From contig JAKCPI010006239.1 of NCBI GenBank assembly GCA_023213315.1, positions 21,001-85,000 of the forward strand: a stretch of 64,000 nt of DNA. The letters run 5' to 3'. Numbering within the stretch: the stretch's first letter is position 1; each line of letters starts with the position of its first letter. The notes below the pieces were generated by a model. That model ran no database searches and was not told the origin of the DNA. It worked only from the letters and a program-made list of their open reading frames with translations. The translations under genes were made by a program, and so were the position numbers. Below, one piece after another: positions 42,421 through 53,399 of the stretch. This DNA comes from Euborellia annulipes (Eukaryota > Arthropoda > Insecta > Dermaptera > Anisolabididae).

Positions 42421-42715
42421 GTGAGTGTGTGCTCAATTTTAAGCATGAAGAAATTGAGCTAGGAGGTTGAAATTTTATATATAAGGTAAACACCCCCCGG
42501 AAGCGTGAAAATAAGCTTTTGAACAAAATCGGCCAAAAAGTACTAGTACTTTACTGATTCACTTTTTCAGTTTTTTTCAATTTTCTCAAAATTCGCTCCA
42601 AAAGTTTTTTTTTTTTAAATTCTTTATTCAATTATTTTTTAGATGCTCTTTAAAATGTATATTCTCATTTTGCCATTGAAATATTCTGAAGACCACTTTA
42701 CTCTTGTATTTCATA
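42420..42715 (-). mobile_element. H-family repeat, partial (H15)
   Basis: Internal segment from the (TG)n side (GTGTGTGCTCAATTTTAAGC) to CACTTTACTCTTGTATTTCA. Both terminal hairpins are missing. Confidence 0.65.
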
Positions 42716-42885
42716 TATAAGTACATTTTACAAATTTTAACAAAAATATTTATTTACAGACATAACTCTAATGCACGCTCATTACACTGGAGACCCTTGG
42801 GCTATCTCCACCCTCGCACACATACAAATTTATTTAAATAAATCAAATTTCTAAATAGCCTCCGATGTCGAAAGACCTTTTAAAA

Positions 42886-43258
42886 ATAAAGAGCATCAAA
42901 AAAATAGTCGATTTATGAATTTTAATCAAAATCGCTGAAGCGAATTTTGAAAATATCGAAAAAACTGAAAAAGTACATCAGTAAAGTAGTAGTACTTTTT
43001 GGCCGATTTTGTTCAAAAGCTTATTTTCACCTTTTTTTTGGGGGGGGGGGGGGGTGCCTAACTTAAATATAAAATTTCAACCTCGTAGCTTTTTTAGTTC
43101 TTAGTTCCTGAGATATTTTGTTCACAGACACATAGACCATGTCGGGAAAATTTTTATTCAGAGGACTTTAAATCGGGAAGATCCATCAAAATCTCGACAT
43201 CGAATTTTTGACATGAATCCAATACTTTCTCTTTATATATTTAGGGTAAGAGAAAGTA
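42886..43258 (+). mobile_element. H-family repeat, partial (H16)
   Basis: Begins in the body (AAAGAGCATCAAAAAAATAG). It contains a G-run (43039-43055) and GACCATGTCGGG without a long CA tract, and ends with the terminal palindrome TACTTTCTCTTTATATATTTAGGGTAAGAGAAAGTA. The hairpin half is missing; it lies opposite H15, so the two may be remnants of one inverted pair. Confidence 0.65.
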
Positions 43259-43259
43259 A

Positions 43260-44215
43260 TAGTCATAGCTAACTTACACGTTTTGCTTATGGGCGTGTCT
43301 ATCTATATATTATAAAGATGTTTAGATATCTCTCTTTTCTTTAATCTTATACTTAATATTGCATGCTTTTTCAATATAAAGGCATTGTTATTTCTTTAGG
43401 GTTGGTTTTATTTTTCAAACTTTTATGATATAGTTTCCAATATCATATCCTTTTAATATCCAAGTTTATTTGATTCCTTTGAAACTTTTTTAAACAATTG
43501 ATCATTGAATGAAGGAGATAAACGTTTCCCTCTCTCTTGTATATAGTATATAAGCCTTTTTAGTTAATAACACATATATATATAATAATTTCTCCCTAAG
43601 CACGTCGGATATCCCTTCAAGGGTCTAATTTAAGTCTTAACCTCGACGCCGCGTAGGATTTTTATTGTTCTCTTCTAAAGAGACAAACCTGATGTCGTTT
43701 TTTGCGTTTAATTGGTCTCAAAGACGGACAGACTTACGGATACAGTGACTCAATGGGAACCTCAGACGCTCGAGGGCTCAACAAAGAGAGTTCACTTCCG
43801 TTATTGACATTCTTTTTTTATTTTTTATTTCTACTTGACTGTTTTTCCGATATACTATATTTCACAAATATTTAGATTTTTGTTTTTTACTTTTGGTAAA
43901 TATCTCTTTTCAGGAAAAAGAAATGGAAAATTGATTGTGTTTTTTAAATAAATAATTATTTCAAAACGTTTTAATATTTAATAAAAATTGAATTCCAATT
44001 TTTATTATCAAGTATTCCTTTACAAATTTTTTTACAATCTGCCACTTGCTCGAAATGTAATTAACCTATTTGTATATTATACAAGTGACAGCTCAGGTGA
44101 CAGGCGTGTATTTTGTTTTTAGTGGGCCCTAAAAAATTTTGTATGATACACTTTATTAAAATATGACTTTCAGAATGTAAACTATGATAATAGATTTCGT
44201 CCTATCCTCTGTATT
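43260..44215. other. Unassigned AT-rich stretch
   Basis: No open frame or RNA recognised. 43600-43800 is less AT-rich (GACGCCGCGTAGG, ACGGACAGACTTACGG) and could be an old repeat, but no boundary is visible. Confidence 0.3.
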
Positions 44216-44490
44216 TTTTATTTTCTCTTACATATGTAATATATATATAGAGAGAGAGTATTGAATTCATGTCAAAAATTCGATGTGAAGATTTTGATGG
44301 ATATACACGTTTTGAGGTCCCCTGAATCTAAAAATAAGTGATTTTCGCAACATGGTCTGTCTGTCTGGGTTCAATTTAAAGTGTGTAGGATTTGAGTTAG
44401 GAGTTTGAAATTTTATATTTAAGTTAGACACCCACCTGAGGCGTTAAAATAAGCTTTTAATCAAAATTGTTTTCACGGGAGGGGGACAAA
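44216..44490 (-). mobile_element. H-family repeat, partial (H17)
   Basis: Terminal palindrome (TTTTCTCTTACATATGTAAT...GAGAGAGTATT) and the first 200 bp of the tail half (ATGTCAAAAATTCGATG, TTTTGAGGTCCCCTG), ending at about 44470. The body and hairpin are missing. Confidence 0.65.
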
Positions 44491-44979
44491 ATTTTCCGCA
44501 AGGCTGAAAAAATTTCGAAGAAAAAAAAAAAGTAAAATGATATGAATTTTAGAAGGTCGAATTAGCAGCCTTCAAGCTTGTCGATGGCGATGCTCAATAT
44601 TTTCACATTTTTTTTCGTTTTTAATAAATTTTTGTTTTGTATACCTTTATTTTCCTCTCTTTAATAAACTTGTACACTAAGGGGGGCCTGAGGCCCTATG
44701 TACATTTTAAAGAATAAATAAATAAAATAAATAAATTTTATATAGGAAATACAAGTTTTGGTTTCGGTTACGGTTTGGGCCGAAATTAAGATTGATGCCG
44801 AAATTCAGTTTCAGTCGGACCCTAACCATAACATAATATAGTAAACTTTACTACAGTTACTGATTAAAAATAAACATACATCGGATACTCGTAAAAATGA
44901 ATCGACCACTCTCACCGTCTATCGAGCACCCCTTAGCCTAGGCACACCGGTTGGGAACCAGTGTTATAGGGATAACAAA
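44491..44979. other. Retroelement-tail-like and MITE fragments
   Basis: 44640-44740 reads CTTTAATAAACTTGTACACT, GGGGGGCCTGAGGCCC and (AAATA)n, resembling the 3' tail of a non-LTR element or SINE. 44925-44972 (CACACCGGTTGGGAACCAGT) is an isolated hAT-type terminus like that at 61792. Confidence 0.35.
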
Positions 44980-45957
44980 CAAGGGCGGATACAAGAGGGG
45001 GGGGAGTAAAGGGGGCAATTACTCCCCCCAAGATTTGAAAAAAAATACTTAAAAAAAAAAATCTGGTGTGACTGGCGCACAGCACACAACTTTCTCTTAC
45101 CTTCGGTAATCAAAAGTTGTGTACTGTGCTTGTCACACCAGATTTTTTGTGTCGACATGTATTTAGTTTCCGACAGTAGGGTACAATTGAATTCAAGATG
45201 TAAAATTTATAAGTATGGGAAAATATTTATATTTTGATACCATGGCAACCATTTCTCCTATCTTTTCTATGGAGTACAAGAGTAAAGTGGTCTTCAGAAG
45301 ATTTCAATCACAAAATGAGAATATACATTTTATAGAGAATCTAAAAAATAATTGATTTTTGAATTTTAAAAAAAATCGGAGCAAATTTTGAGAAAATCGA
45401 AAAAAACTGAAAAAGTGAATCAGTAAAGTGCTAGTACTTTTTGGTCGATTTTGTTCAAAAGCTTCGTGTCACGTCCCATGGGGGTGCCTAACTTAAATAT
45501 AAAATTTCAACTTCCTAGCTCTTTTCGTTCTTGAGATATTTTGTTCACAGACACACACACAGACACACAGACAGACACACACACAGACACACAGACAGAC
45601 ACACACACACACACACAGACAGACCATGTCGCGAAAACCACTTTTTTGGATTCAGGGGACCTCAAAACGTGAAGATCCATCAAAATCTCGACATCGAATT
45701 TTTGACATGAATCCAATACTTTCTCTCTATATATATATTACATATATACATAGGTAAGAGAAAGTAAAAAAAAAATTTATTTTTAATGTAAAATTTTAAA
45801 AATTAATACTTAAAAATTTGATTTGTATTTATATTCTGGCAAACAACTACAGAATGCGCCTTTAAATTAGCGAAATTAGGAAAAAATAGTGTGCTGTGCG
45901 ACGAGTCACACCAGAACCCCCCCCCCCCCCTGTGAAACACCTCTGGATCCGCCCTTG
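44980..45957. mobile_element. CAAGGGCGGAT-type MITE split by an H repeat
   Basis: Second copy of the element at 274-539, with flanks ATAACAAA (44972-44979) and ATAAGAAA (45958-45965), 7 of 8 matching. The sequence is continuous with the intact copy except for the H repeat at about 45052-45768. It again carries a single H-hairpin arm near its right end (45892-45917). Confidence 0.8.
45052..45768 (+). mobile_element. H-family repeat, copy H18 (alpha, full)
   Basis: Hairpin 45060-45148, palindrome mutated to GATACCATGGCAAC (45236), compound CA/CAGA tract 45550-45622, and terminal palindrome to AGGTAAGAGAAAGTA (45752-45766). Both ends abut A-runs in the host MITE, so the target was an A-rich site. 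Confidence 0.85.
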
Positions 45958-45965
45958 ATAAGAAA

Positions 45966-46905
45966 TTATATATTTTAAACTCCTTTGTAAAATGCTATAT
46001 ACTATATAATTTTTTTTTAGTTTTCTCTTATTTTTGTTAAATTTGAATAAAATTTAGGATTTAAATTCCCCCTTGGTCTAAATAATTTAAAAATGTTCTT
46101 ATATATTCCGAACAACGTCTGGATATAAAACTGTCATATTTACATAAAAATATTGCAGACATAAGACAAAGTAGTGTGTTGTTGTCTTAGTCCCTCCATA
46201 TTTTTTCCATCTATTTTTGTTTAAATAAATAAATTAAAATAACTCATCCAAATACATCATATAATTAGTAAATATTAATTCACGTTATTTTAATTTAAAT
46301 TTTTTAAAATACGAATTCGATTTAATACCCGAACATAAAATTAAAGATCGCGTTTTTTTTTGGCTTGCTTGAAAATATATTTAGCTCAATATAAACAGTG
46401 TAAGGATTTTTTTTTACGATATAGCGTTGTTTTATAGCCCATAGCATGAAGCATCTATTATTTTTTTGTCTCTCGATATCAAATATATAGATTGGAAAAT
46501 ATATTAAATATATACTCTTGTTTAGGCATTTTTTAATGTTATCAATCATAAAAAAAAAAAATTATCATATAGAGAAATTCCGTTTGTGAATGTGGGTGTT
46601 TGTTCTTCCGCAAAATCAAGTACCTAACTATTCGGGTTCCTGATCGTTAAGAAGTTAGAAACATGACACCAAAAGCGACGATGTAATTTCCGTCAACGAG
46701 ATTGAGACGTGCTCCAGATTTCAGAGGGAGAGAGAAAGTGAGAGAGACAGGACGAAAAGGATTTAGAAGAGAGAATATAGTCAATCGTTTGAAAACATTA
46801 AATATAATTTCTTAAATAATACTTAATTATAATAATCTAATATGTAGGTGTATGATATTCTGGGCGGGCTTTGAAGGCCATGAAAAAATTATGGGCAGAT
46901 AGCAA
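45966..46905. other. Unassigned AT-rich stretch
   Basis: No gene or repeat recognised; short frames (46322-46549) have no similarity I can name. 46720-46770 is a purine-rich GA tract. Confidence 0.3.
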
Positions 46906-46909
46906 GCCT

Positions 46910-47092
46910 ACCCACACAGCACGGAATATTGCAATCTTGCTCAATGTTGACAATATTGCGGCAACATTGATGCAATATTGCAGCTCAAACAGCAATATTG
47001 CTAGCTTGGAATATTGCCGCTGCAATGTTGCCAAGATTCGCAATGTTTCTGCAACATTGCTGCAATATTTTGTGCTGTTGGGGTAAATAAAC
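46910..47092. mobile_element. MITE-like unit packed with GCAATATTGC motifs
   Basis: Ends CCCACACAGCAC and GTGCTGTTGGGG are inverted. Inside, AATATTGC/GCAATATTG and GCAACATTGC/GCAATGTTGC recur about a dozen times in both orientations. TA lies outside each end. It has no coding potential beyond a frame created by the motif. Confidence 0.5.
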
Positions 47093-47107
47093 CTAAAAAA
47101 AAAGGTT

Positions 47108-47110
47108 GAG

Positions 47111-47149
<39 letters not shown>
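47108..47149. repeat. (AT)n microsatellite
   Basis: About 20 uninterrupted AT units. Confidence 0.95.
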
Positions 47150-47152
<3 letters not shown>

Positions 47153-47328
47153 ACTTTTCGGCTACAGAGGGGCCATTTAGGGGTATTTCTTTATTTAAAT
47201 AATTTTTAAATACAAGTACCGATGACTTACAGGGGCCGTTCCACACGCTGATTGCTCGAAGTCACCAATCCTGAGCTTTCGCCGCCTTCTTAATTATGAA
47301 AAGAAAATTATTATTACTATTTCAATCC

Positions 47329-47588
47329 GCCCACGGGGCTTGGAGTAGTTGGTAGCGTGCCTACCTTCTATACCGAACGTCGCGGGTTCGGACCTCAGGC
47401 AGTCCGATAATTTTATTTAAGGCATTTCGATACCAAATGACTTAAATAGAAATGCCTGGACCCCAAATATATATATTATTAATATAACGGTTATCGTCAA
47501 AGTTAAATGGCCTAAGTCGCCGAAAAGACTGTGTGAATGTGAGTGTGAATGAGAAAAAAGTGTGAATGTTTAAAAAAAAAAAAAAAAA
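47329..47588 (+). mobile_element. tRNA-derived SINE
   Basis: TTCAATCC flanks it (47321-47328 and 47589-47596). The head CCACGGGGCTTGGAGTAGTTGG has an A box and CGGGTTCGGACCTC a B box; A-tail of about 16. Confidence 0.85.
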
Positions 47589-47599
47589 TTCAATCCAGT

Positions 47600-48404
47600 C
47601 TTTCTGAGAATTTGTTTACATTCATAGAATACAAAAATGCAAGGAATACATAAATATTTCTCAAATACATTTCCTATGAGAGAAATCGTAACTTTATGAA
47701 TAAATATAGGAATTTCGGGACCCGAGTATTTTTCCTGGACCCTCCATAATGTCCTCTATAAGACTGCAAAATTCCAACTGGAAATTGGTCAAACAGCGTG
47801 ATAGACAGACAGACGGACATTAACGAATTATATAAATAGATTATTATTACAATAAATATTATGTCAATCTATATTTTACAACGTTTTCATTAATTCGAAT
47901 TTTTTTATAATTAAAATATATTTGAATTGAATTGGATTATATCATCTAAAATTGTACCAAAAAGGAAATAGCTTAGAAAGGGATGAAGAATTTTAAAACT
48001 TCAAATTGGTATAAAAGAAAAAAAAAAAAAAGAGGAAAAGAGAAAGGAACAAAAAGAGCGTGAACAATCACAATTTCAACTTTTATAGCATCTCTCTTTC
48101 GACTTTATTCTTGATTTACTTTTGGAAACAAGGACATTGTCATCCCTGGTGTTCGCATGTCAACAACCATAACGGCACAGCCGAGATGAAAATTTGGCCA
48201 CTAGACCCCTGCCTGCTATCGTCTGTGTTTTAAGGCTTTGCGATCGAATATTCCGACTCATTTCATCAGCGAGCCTATAAAAAATAAAATAATGAAGTGG
48301 CAAAGAGGCGATCAATTGAATAAATATAATGAATGAAAAATGGTTTCAAGAGCATAAAAGTTTTTTCTAAAAAAAAAAAAAAAAAAAACATTTGAATTAT
48401 AATT
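47600..48404. other. Unassigned stretch
   Basis: 47690-47820 (GGGACCCGAGTATTTTTCCT, AAATTCCAACTGGAAATTGG, GACAGACAGACGGACATTAA) looks like the 3' tail of a non-LTR element; AACTGGAAGTTGGTCAAACAGCG recurs at 51139-51161. No gene is visible. Confidence 0.35.
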
Positions 48405-48542
48405 TTACTTTCTCGTACCCTATATATGAAATATATAGAGAGAGAAAGTATTGCGATCATGTCAAAAATTCGATGTCGAGATTTTGATGGATATACATGT
48501 TTTGAGGTCCCCTGAGTCCAAAAAAGTGGGTCCCGCAAATTG

Positions 48543-48606
<64 letters not shown>

Positions 48607-49762
48607 GTGTCTGTGTGTGTGGACAGATTTTTAGCATGAAGGAGTTGAGCTAGCGGATTGAAATTTTATATTTAACTTAGGTACCTTTGAAGAATCTCAA
48701 AATAAGCTTTTGAACAAAATCGGCCAAAAAGTACTAGTACTTTACTGATGTACTTTTTCAGTTTTTTTCGATTTTCTCAAAATTCCCTCCAAGGATTTTT
48801 TTTTAAATTCATAAATGAACTATTTTTTAGATGCTCTTTAAAATGTATATTCTCATTTTGCCGTTGAAATCTTCTGAAGACCACTTTACTCTTGTTCTTC
48901 ATAGGAAAGATAGAAATGGTTGCCATGGTAACGGAATTTAAATCTTTTTCTTTTTATTAGATTAAAAATCAATTATTATTATTATTTTTTTTTTTTTTTT
49001 TAAAACATTCACACTTTTTTCTCATTCACACTCACACTCACACACACATTCACACAGTCTTTTCGGCAACTCAGGCCATTTAAGACTTTAGACGATAACC
49101 GTTATTGATAAATATACATATAGGGGTCCAGGCATTCTTATTTAAGCCATTTGGTATCCAATTGGCTTAAATAAAATCATCGGACTGCCTGGGGTCCGAA
49201 CCCGCGACGTTTGGTATACGAGGTTAGCACGCTAACCTCTACGCCATGCCCCGAGGGCCAATTATTATTTAAATTCCCATTTTTTTAAAATTTATTTGTG
49301 TCTTTAATTGTTTCAAAGAAAACATATATGTCTCTCTCTCACTTGCAAACATTATCGTCTCTCTCTACTCTTTTTAAATTCCCTTTCCACCTTATCTTCG
49401 CATATGAACAATGTTAATTTCCTATAGGGATTTGTATGTTAATTTCGATTCAAAAGGGGGTCCCCTTTAGAACTTTTTTAGGCATTTAAAATTTTTTTTT
49501 CCAATTCTTATGAAATTTTGTATTTATTTACGATTCTATATTGTGTATAAAATGTCCAAATATGAGATTAAAATTTTTAAAAATAACCATAGTTTATTTG
49601 AAGCAGTCAACATTTAAAATGCAAGTTTGAAACTAAGGTGCTATCGGAAACTAAATATATCTCGACACAAAAAATCTGGTGTGACCAGCACAGTGCACAA
49701 CTTTCTCTTACCGAAGGGTAAGAGAAAGTTGTGTGCTGTGCGCCAGTCACACCAGATTTTTT
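48405..49762 (-). mobile_element. H-family repeat, copy H19 (long form, nested SINE)
   Basis: Minus strand: hairpin 49671-49762, beta body to about 49285, linker split by a SINE (48981-49258), then alpha body with GTTGCCATGGTAAC at 48919-48932, (GT)n 48546-48598, and terminal palindrome to ACTTTCTCGTACC (48408-48420). Together with H4 it defines the long subfamily. Confidence 0.8.
48981..49258 (-). mobile_element. tRNA-derived SINE nested in H19
   Basis: Flanked by CAATTATTATT (48970-48980 and 49259-49269). Minus-strand head GCCCTCGGGGCATGGCGTAG, B box CGGGTTCGGACCCC, tail in the T-run at 48981-49003. Its head sequence is the same variant as the copy at 27919. Confidence 0.85.
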
Positions 49763-50064
49763 CATTGAGGTTCTCTTCTCATAGGGCTACTTATTGTGTA
49801 AGAGACGTACGTATTTCATTTGCTTACTTTTGGAGACAAGTGAAAGGGAGATCAATACGTTACCTATGAAAGCATTTTTAATCGAAAAAAAAAGTAAATA
49901 AGTTTCGTGCGTCCAATATCATTTGCATTTCCTATAGAGGCAAAGGCCAATCAGAACGAATAATCGAATTATTTTTTTAATTAATACAAAACGCAATTTA
50001 TAGCTGTGATGTTATATTAATAAGAGGGTAGAAAAAGAGATATGCAGCTGTTTTTTTTTTTTTT

Positions 50065-50382
50065 TATTTAATCCGCACGGCTGATGTTTCGGTTCCGTGT
50101 TTGAACTATCTTCAGAGCTGGTAAAATGTCATTATGAAAGTCTCATAGTGGATTTTATAAATTGTTGAATCAAATCCTTATATAATAAATATATACACAG
50201 TATATATCGCTGACTAGGTACATAAATCATTTATGTAACTCATACTGTGTATATATTTATTATATAAGAGTTTAGTTCAACAATGTATAAAATCGACTAT
50301 GACACTTTCATAATGACTTTTTGACATCTCTGAAGTAGTTCTAACACGGAACCGAAACGTCAACCGTGCGGATTAAATAAAT
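50065..50382. mobile_element. Fold-back element with hammerhead-like arms
   Basis: Two arms of about 158 bp, centred at 50223, begin TTTATTTAATCCGCACGG and end with its complement. The right arm contains CTCTGAAGTAGTTCTAACAC, GGAAC-C-GAAAC-GTC (50328-50362): helix II GUUC/GAAC, GAAA and an ACGU stem III are recognisable, with two core deviations. The arms are more diverged than those at 10419-10742. Confidence 0.6.
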
Positions 50383-50517
50383 AAAGAAAAAATCCCTAGG
50401 TGTATCTCTCATTTTTTACCTTTTTATTTTTATTAATTAAATTTAAAATGTTTTAAATAAAATTTCGTGTAATTATTTTAAAATACTAATAGGTATTTTT
50501 TTCTCATTTCTTTTCAG

Positions 50518-50610
50518 AAGTCTCGTTTCATCAGGAACCAGACATTTATACAGTCAGCCTTAATAAGACAACACAAACTTATGCTACTCTGGTCAAGGAT
50601 CCCTGAATAT
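50518..50610 (+). CDS. Candidate internal or terminal exon
   Basis: A strong acceptor (TTTCTTTTCAG, preceded by a T-rich tract) opens a 93-bp stretch of balanced composition, closed by TAT|GTGAGTAT. One frame is fully open (31 codons, KSRFIRNQTFIQSALIRQ...). Another reads VSFHQEPDIYTVSLNKTT...KDP and ends in TGA at 50603, which looks equally protein-like. I do not recognise the product. It could be a host-gene exon or part of a repeat. Confidence 0.3.
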
Positions 50611-52230
50611 GTGAGTATAATAAATTTGAATTAAGTGATGATATGTTACGGATTATGTTTTCATTTTCTTCCGAATTAAATGTAAAAAAAAATCGAAGGA
50701 ATTAATGATCATAACTTTAACATATGCGCGTCAGCAAAAAAAAAATCAATATGACAATATACCATAGTGTTAACAAATTTCACCAGCCCACGAATAACTC
50801 ATTTGAAATAAAATAATTATCAATTATCATTTGTTTAAATTATTGATGCGTACAATTCTATGTTATAAAATAAATTACTGTATAAACACAGAATATTGAA
50901 CATTTGTTGGTTTTCTAAATGAAATTTTTTTGATCAAAAACATTTTTTTTCATTTGAAATGTGGATGATAATTTTTATCTCCTTCATCTCATAATATAGC
51001 TCTCGCCTTCTCGAGGTAGAACTCAATGCTTTCCAATGGGCAATTTATGAATTTTTAGAAATTTTTTGAGTCGTTCCATTAAATAATTTGAAGACCAATA
51101 AGGTACTCTATAAGAGTGAAAAATTTTATTTCGATATTCCAACTGGAAGTTGGTCAAACAGCGAGGACCACTCTCTCCACTGATGAATAGGCATAAAAAT
51201 TATCTTTTTAGAAAATATTTTGCCTAACTAGTAGGCGTTGTCAGTTAGTGGCGCCTCTCGTGTCGCTTAGGCTAACTACTCTCCCTAAGCTTCACTCCAC
51301 GTTTGGCCCGTGACACGTGGCTCAGAGAGTTTCTCGTGCCCGGGTTCGTTTCCCGTCCCAAGCGAGAAAAATTTATTTCATTTGGGGGTACTAATTATTT
51401 AAAATAAATGGGGATGGAGTCTAGTTCATTAGAACAAATTTAAAAAAAATACACGCTTGTGATTTCATAACAATTTTATATTCTTCTTTCTTTTTTTTCT
51501 ATTATTTTGAAATGAATGGCATTAATCTAATATCGTTTCATTTTCTCTACATTAAAAATTACACCCTTAACACCTCTCATTATAAAATTTGAGGCTATAT
51601 TAATTTTTTGAGATTTAATCAGATCGCAGACAAGATGATTTAATTACAATAATAAGATACCTCCTTTCAAAAGTAAATTAGATTAATCAAACGTTCCTAT
51701 TTTTGAATGTCGACAGCGAAAATTGCATTATAAACAGCCCTATTAAGGCCCACCGATTCTCTTTCTCACTCGTATAATTCACACTTAAATAAAAATTTAT
51801 CTCTCCGACCAAAACTCATTTAAAAATAATTGCTCTTATGAATTAAAGAGCATCGCTCTCGAGAGGTTGCAGCAACAGCAGCAGTAGTACTAGCCGCCTT
51901 CTCACCCGGTTGGTTCCAGATTCCAAAGGGATGAGAGGCTAGTGGTGATTAATTATTGAGATTTGCGCGAGAGCTGTGTGCAGTCATTATTATTAAACAG
52001 ACCCACCAAGTCTATAAGAGGGATCAAGTTTCACGGGAAGAGGGGACTAACTTTTCCGCAGCCATCCCTTTTGTATTAAATTATGAATTTCGGTTAAAGA
52101 AAAAAAAAAAGAGAAATAAATATTCGAATTTTCACAGAATATTTCAATTATAGAACAATAAAAATACAAAACCACATGGGCAAACAAAATGGCTCAGTTA
52201 TAATTTCAAATACCGTATACTCATACTTAT
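50611..52230. other. Unassigned; possible tRNA-like SINE near 51300
   Basis: 50917-50998 repeats 6926-7010. 51245-51420 holds GTGGCTCAGAGAGTT and GGGTTCGTTTCCCG, which resemble RNA polymerase III A and B boxes, followed by ATTTGGGGGTACTAATTATT; this may be a second SINE type. 51850-52080 is less AT-rich but has no clear exon. Confidence 0.3.
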
Positions 52231-52234
52231 TATT

Positions 52235-52802
52235 TAAAAAAATCAGGTGTGACTGGTCGCACCCCACACAATTTTCTCTTGCCTTCGGCAATCGAAAGTT
52301 GTGTTCTGTGCTTGTCACACTAGATTTTTTGGTGTCGACATATATTTATTTTCCGCCGATATATTAGAATAAATTGTAATTCAAGATTTCGTTACCCTGG
52401 CAACCATTTTCTCTTATCTTCATTTAAAAGAGCATCTAAAAAATAATTAATTTTTGAATTTTAATCATAATTGTTAAAGCGAATTTTAGGAAAATCGAAA
52501 AATTACATCAGTAAAGTACTAGCGGTTTTTAGCCGATTTTGATTAAAAACTTGTTTTCACGCCCGAGGTGGGTGTCAAACTTAAATATAAAATTTCAGCC
52601 TCATAGCTCAATTCCTTCATGCTTAAAATTGGACAGACAGGCTCACACGCATACAGAGAGACAGACAGACAATGTCGCGAAAACCACTTTTTTGGATCTA
52701 TCAAAATCTCGACATCGAATTTTTGACAGGAACCCAATACTATCTATATATATATATAAAATATATATATATTAACATATCTAGATGTAAGAGAAAGTAA
52801 AA
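52235..52802 (+). mobile_element. H-family repeat, copy H20
   Basis: Hairpin 52241-52331 with changes (TCAGGTGTGACTGG...GTCACACTAGA), body shortened by about 100 bp, X-box-like palindrome mutated to GTTACCCTGGCAAC, short CAGA/CACA tract, and terminal palindrome to GTAAGAGAAAGTA (52787-52799). An older copy. Confidence 0.75.
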
Positions 52803-52880
52803 AATTAAAATTAGAGTAATTCAATTAAGCTAAATAAAGAAAAAAACTTTTTTTTTTAAATTAAATGCTTTTCTCTAGAG

Positions 52881-53117
52881 GAGTGATTCTCAACTACCGT
52901 AGCGCGGCACTTTTGTGTGCCGCCAATTTTTAGAAATGTATAGGCCTATAGTAAAAATTATAATGTCTTTTTATTACGAGTGAAGTTTAAATTAAAGAAA
53001 AGCCTTTATATATACAGTAGATGAAACAACTTTTAAACTTATCTTTTTCTTTGTGTGCCGCCAAATTTTGAAATCGTGAAAAGTGTGCCGCGCCAACAAT
53101 AAGGTTGAGAATCACTG
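52881..53117. mobile_element. hAT-type MITE (GATTCTCAAC ends)
   Basis: Ends GAGTGATTCTCAACT and GTTGAGAATCACTG, with a perfect 8-bp duplication CTCTAGAG (52873-52880, 53118-53125). Interior has GTGTGCCGCC and its repeat. 237 bp, non-coding. Confidence 0.85.
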
Positions 53118-53144
53118 CTCTAGAGTGTAAATTCTTAAGCTTCG

Positions 53145-53395
53145 AAATTTTTTTTTGCATTTCCCATTCACTCTCACACACACAGACACACAGTCTTTTC
53201 GGCAGCTTAGGCCATTTAGGACTGCTATGATACTCAGTATTTTAGTAATTATCCATTGGAGGTCCAGGCATTCTTATTTAAGCCATTTGGTATACAAATG
53301 GCTTAAATCAAATCATTGAACTGCCTGGGATCCGAACTCGCGACCCTTGGTATAGAAGGTCAGCACGCTACCAACTACCCCAAGTCCCAGGGCTG
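53145..53395 (-). mobile_element. tRNA-derived SINE
   Basis: Minus-strand head CCCTGGGACTTGGGGTAGTTGG, B box GAGTTCGGATCCC, tail in a T-run at 53147-53156. More diverged than the copies at 27919 and 41129; no clear target duplication. Confidence 0.75.
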
Positions 53396-53399
53396 TATT

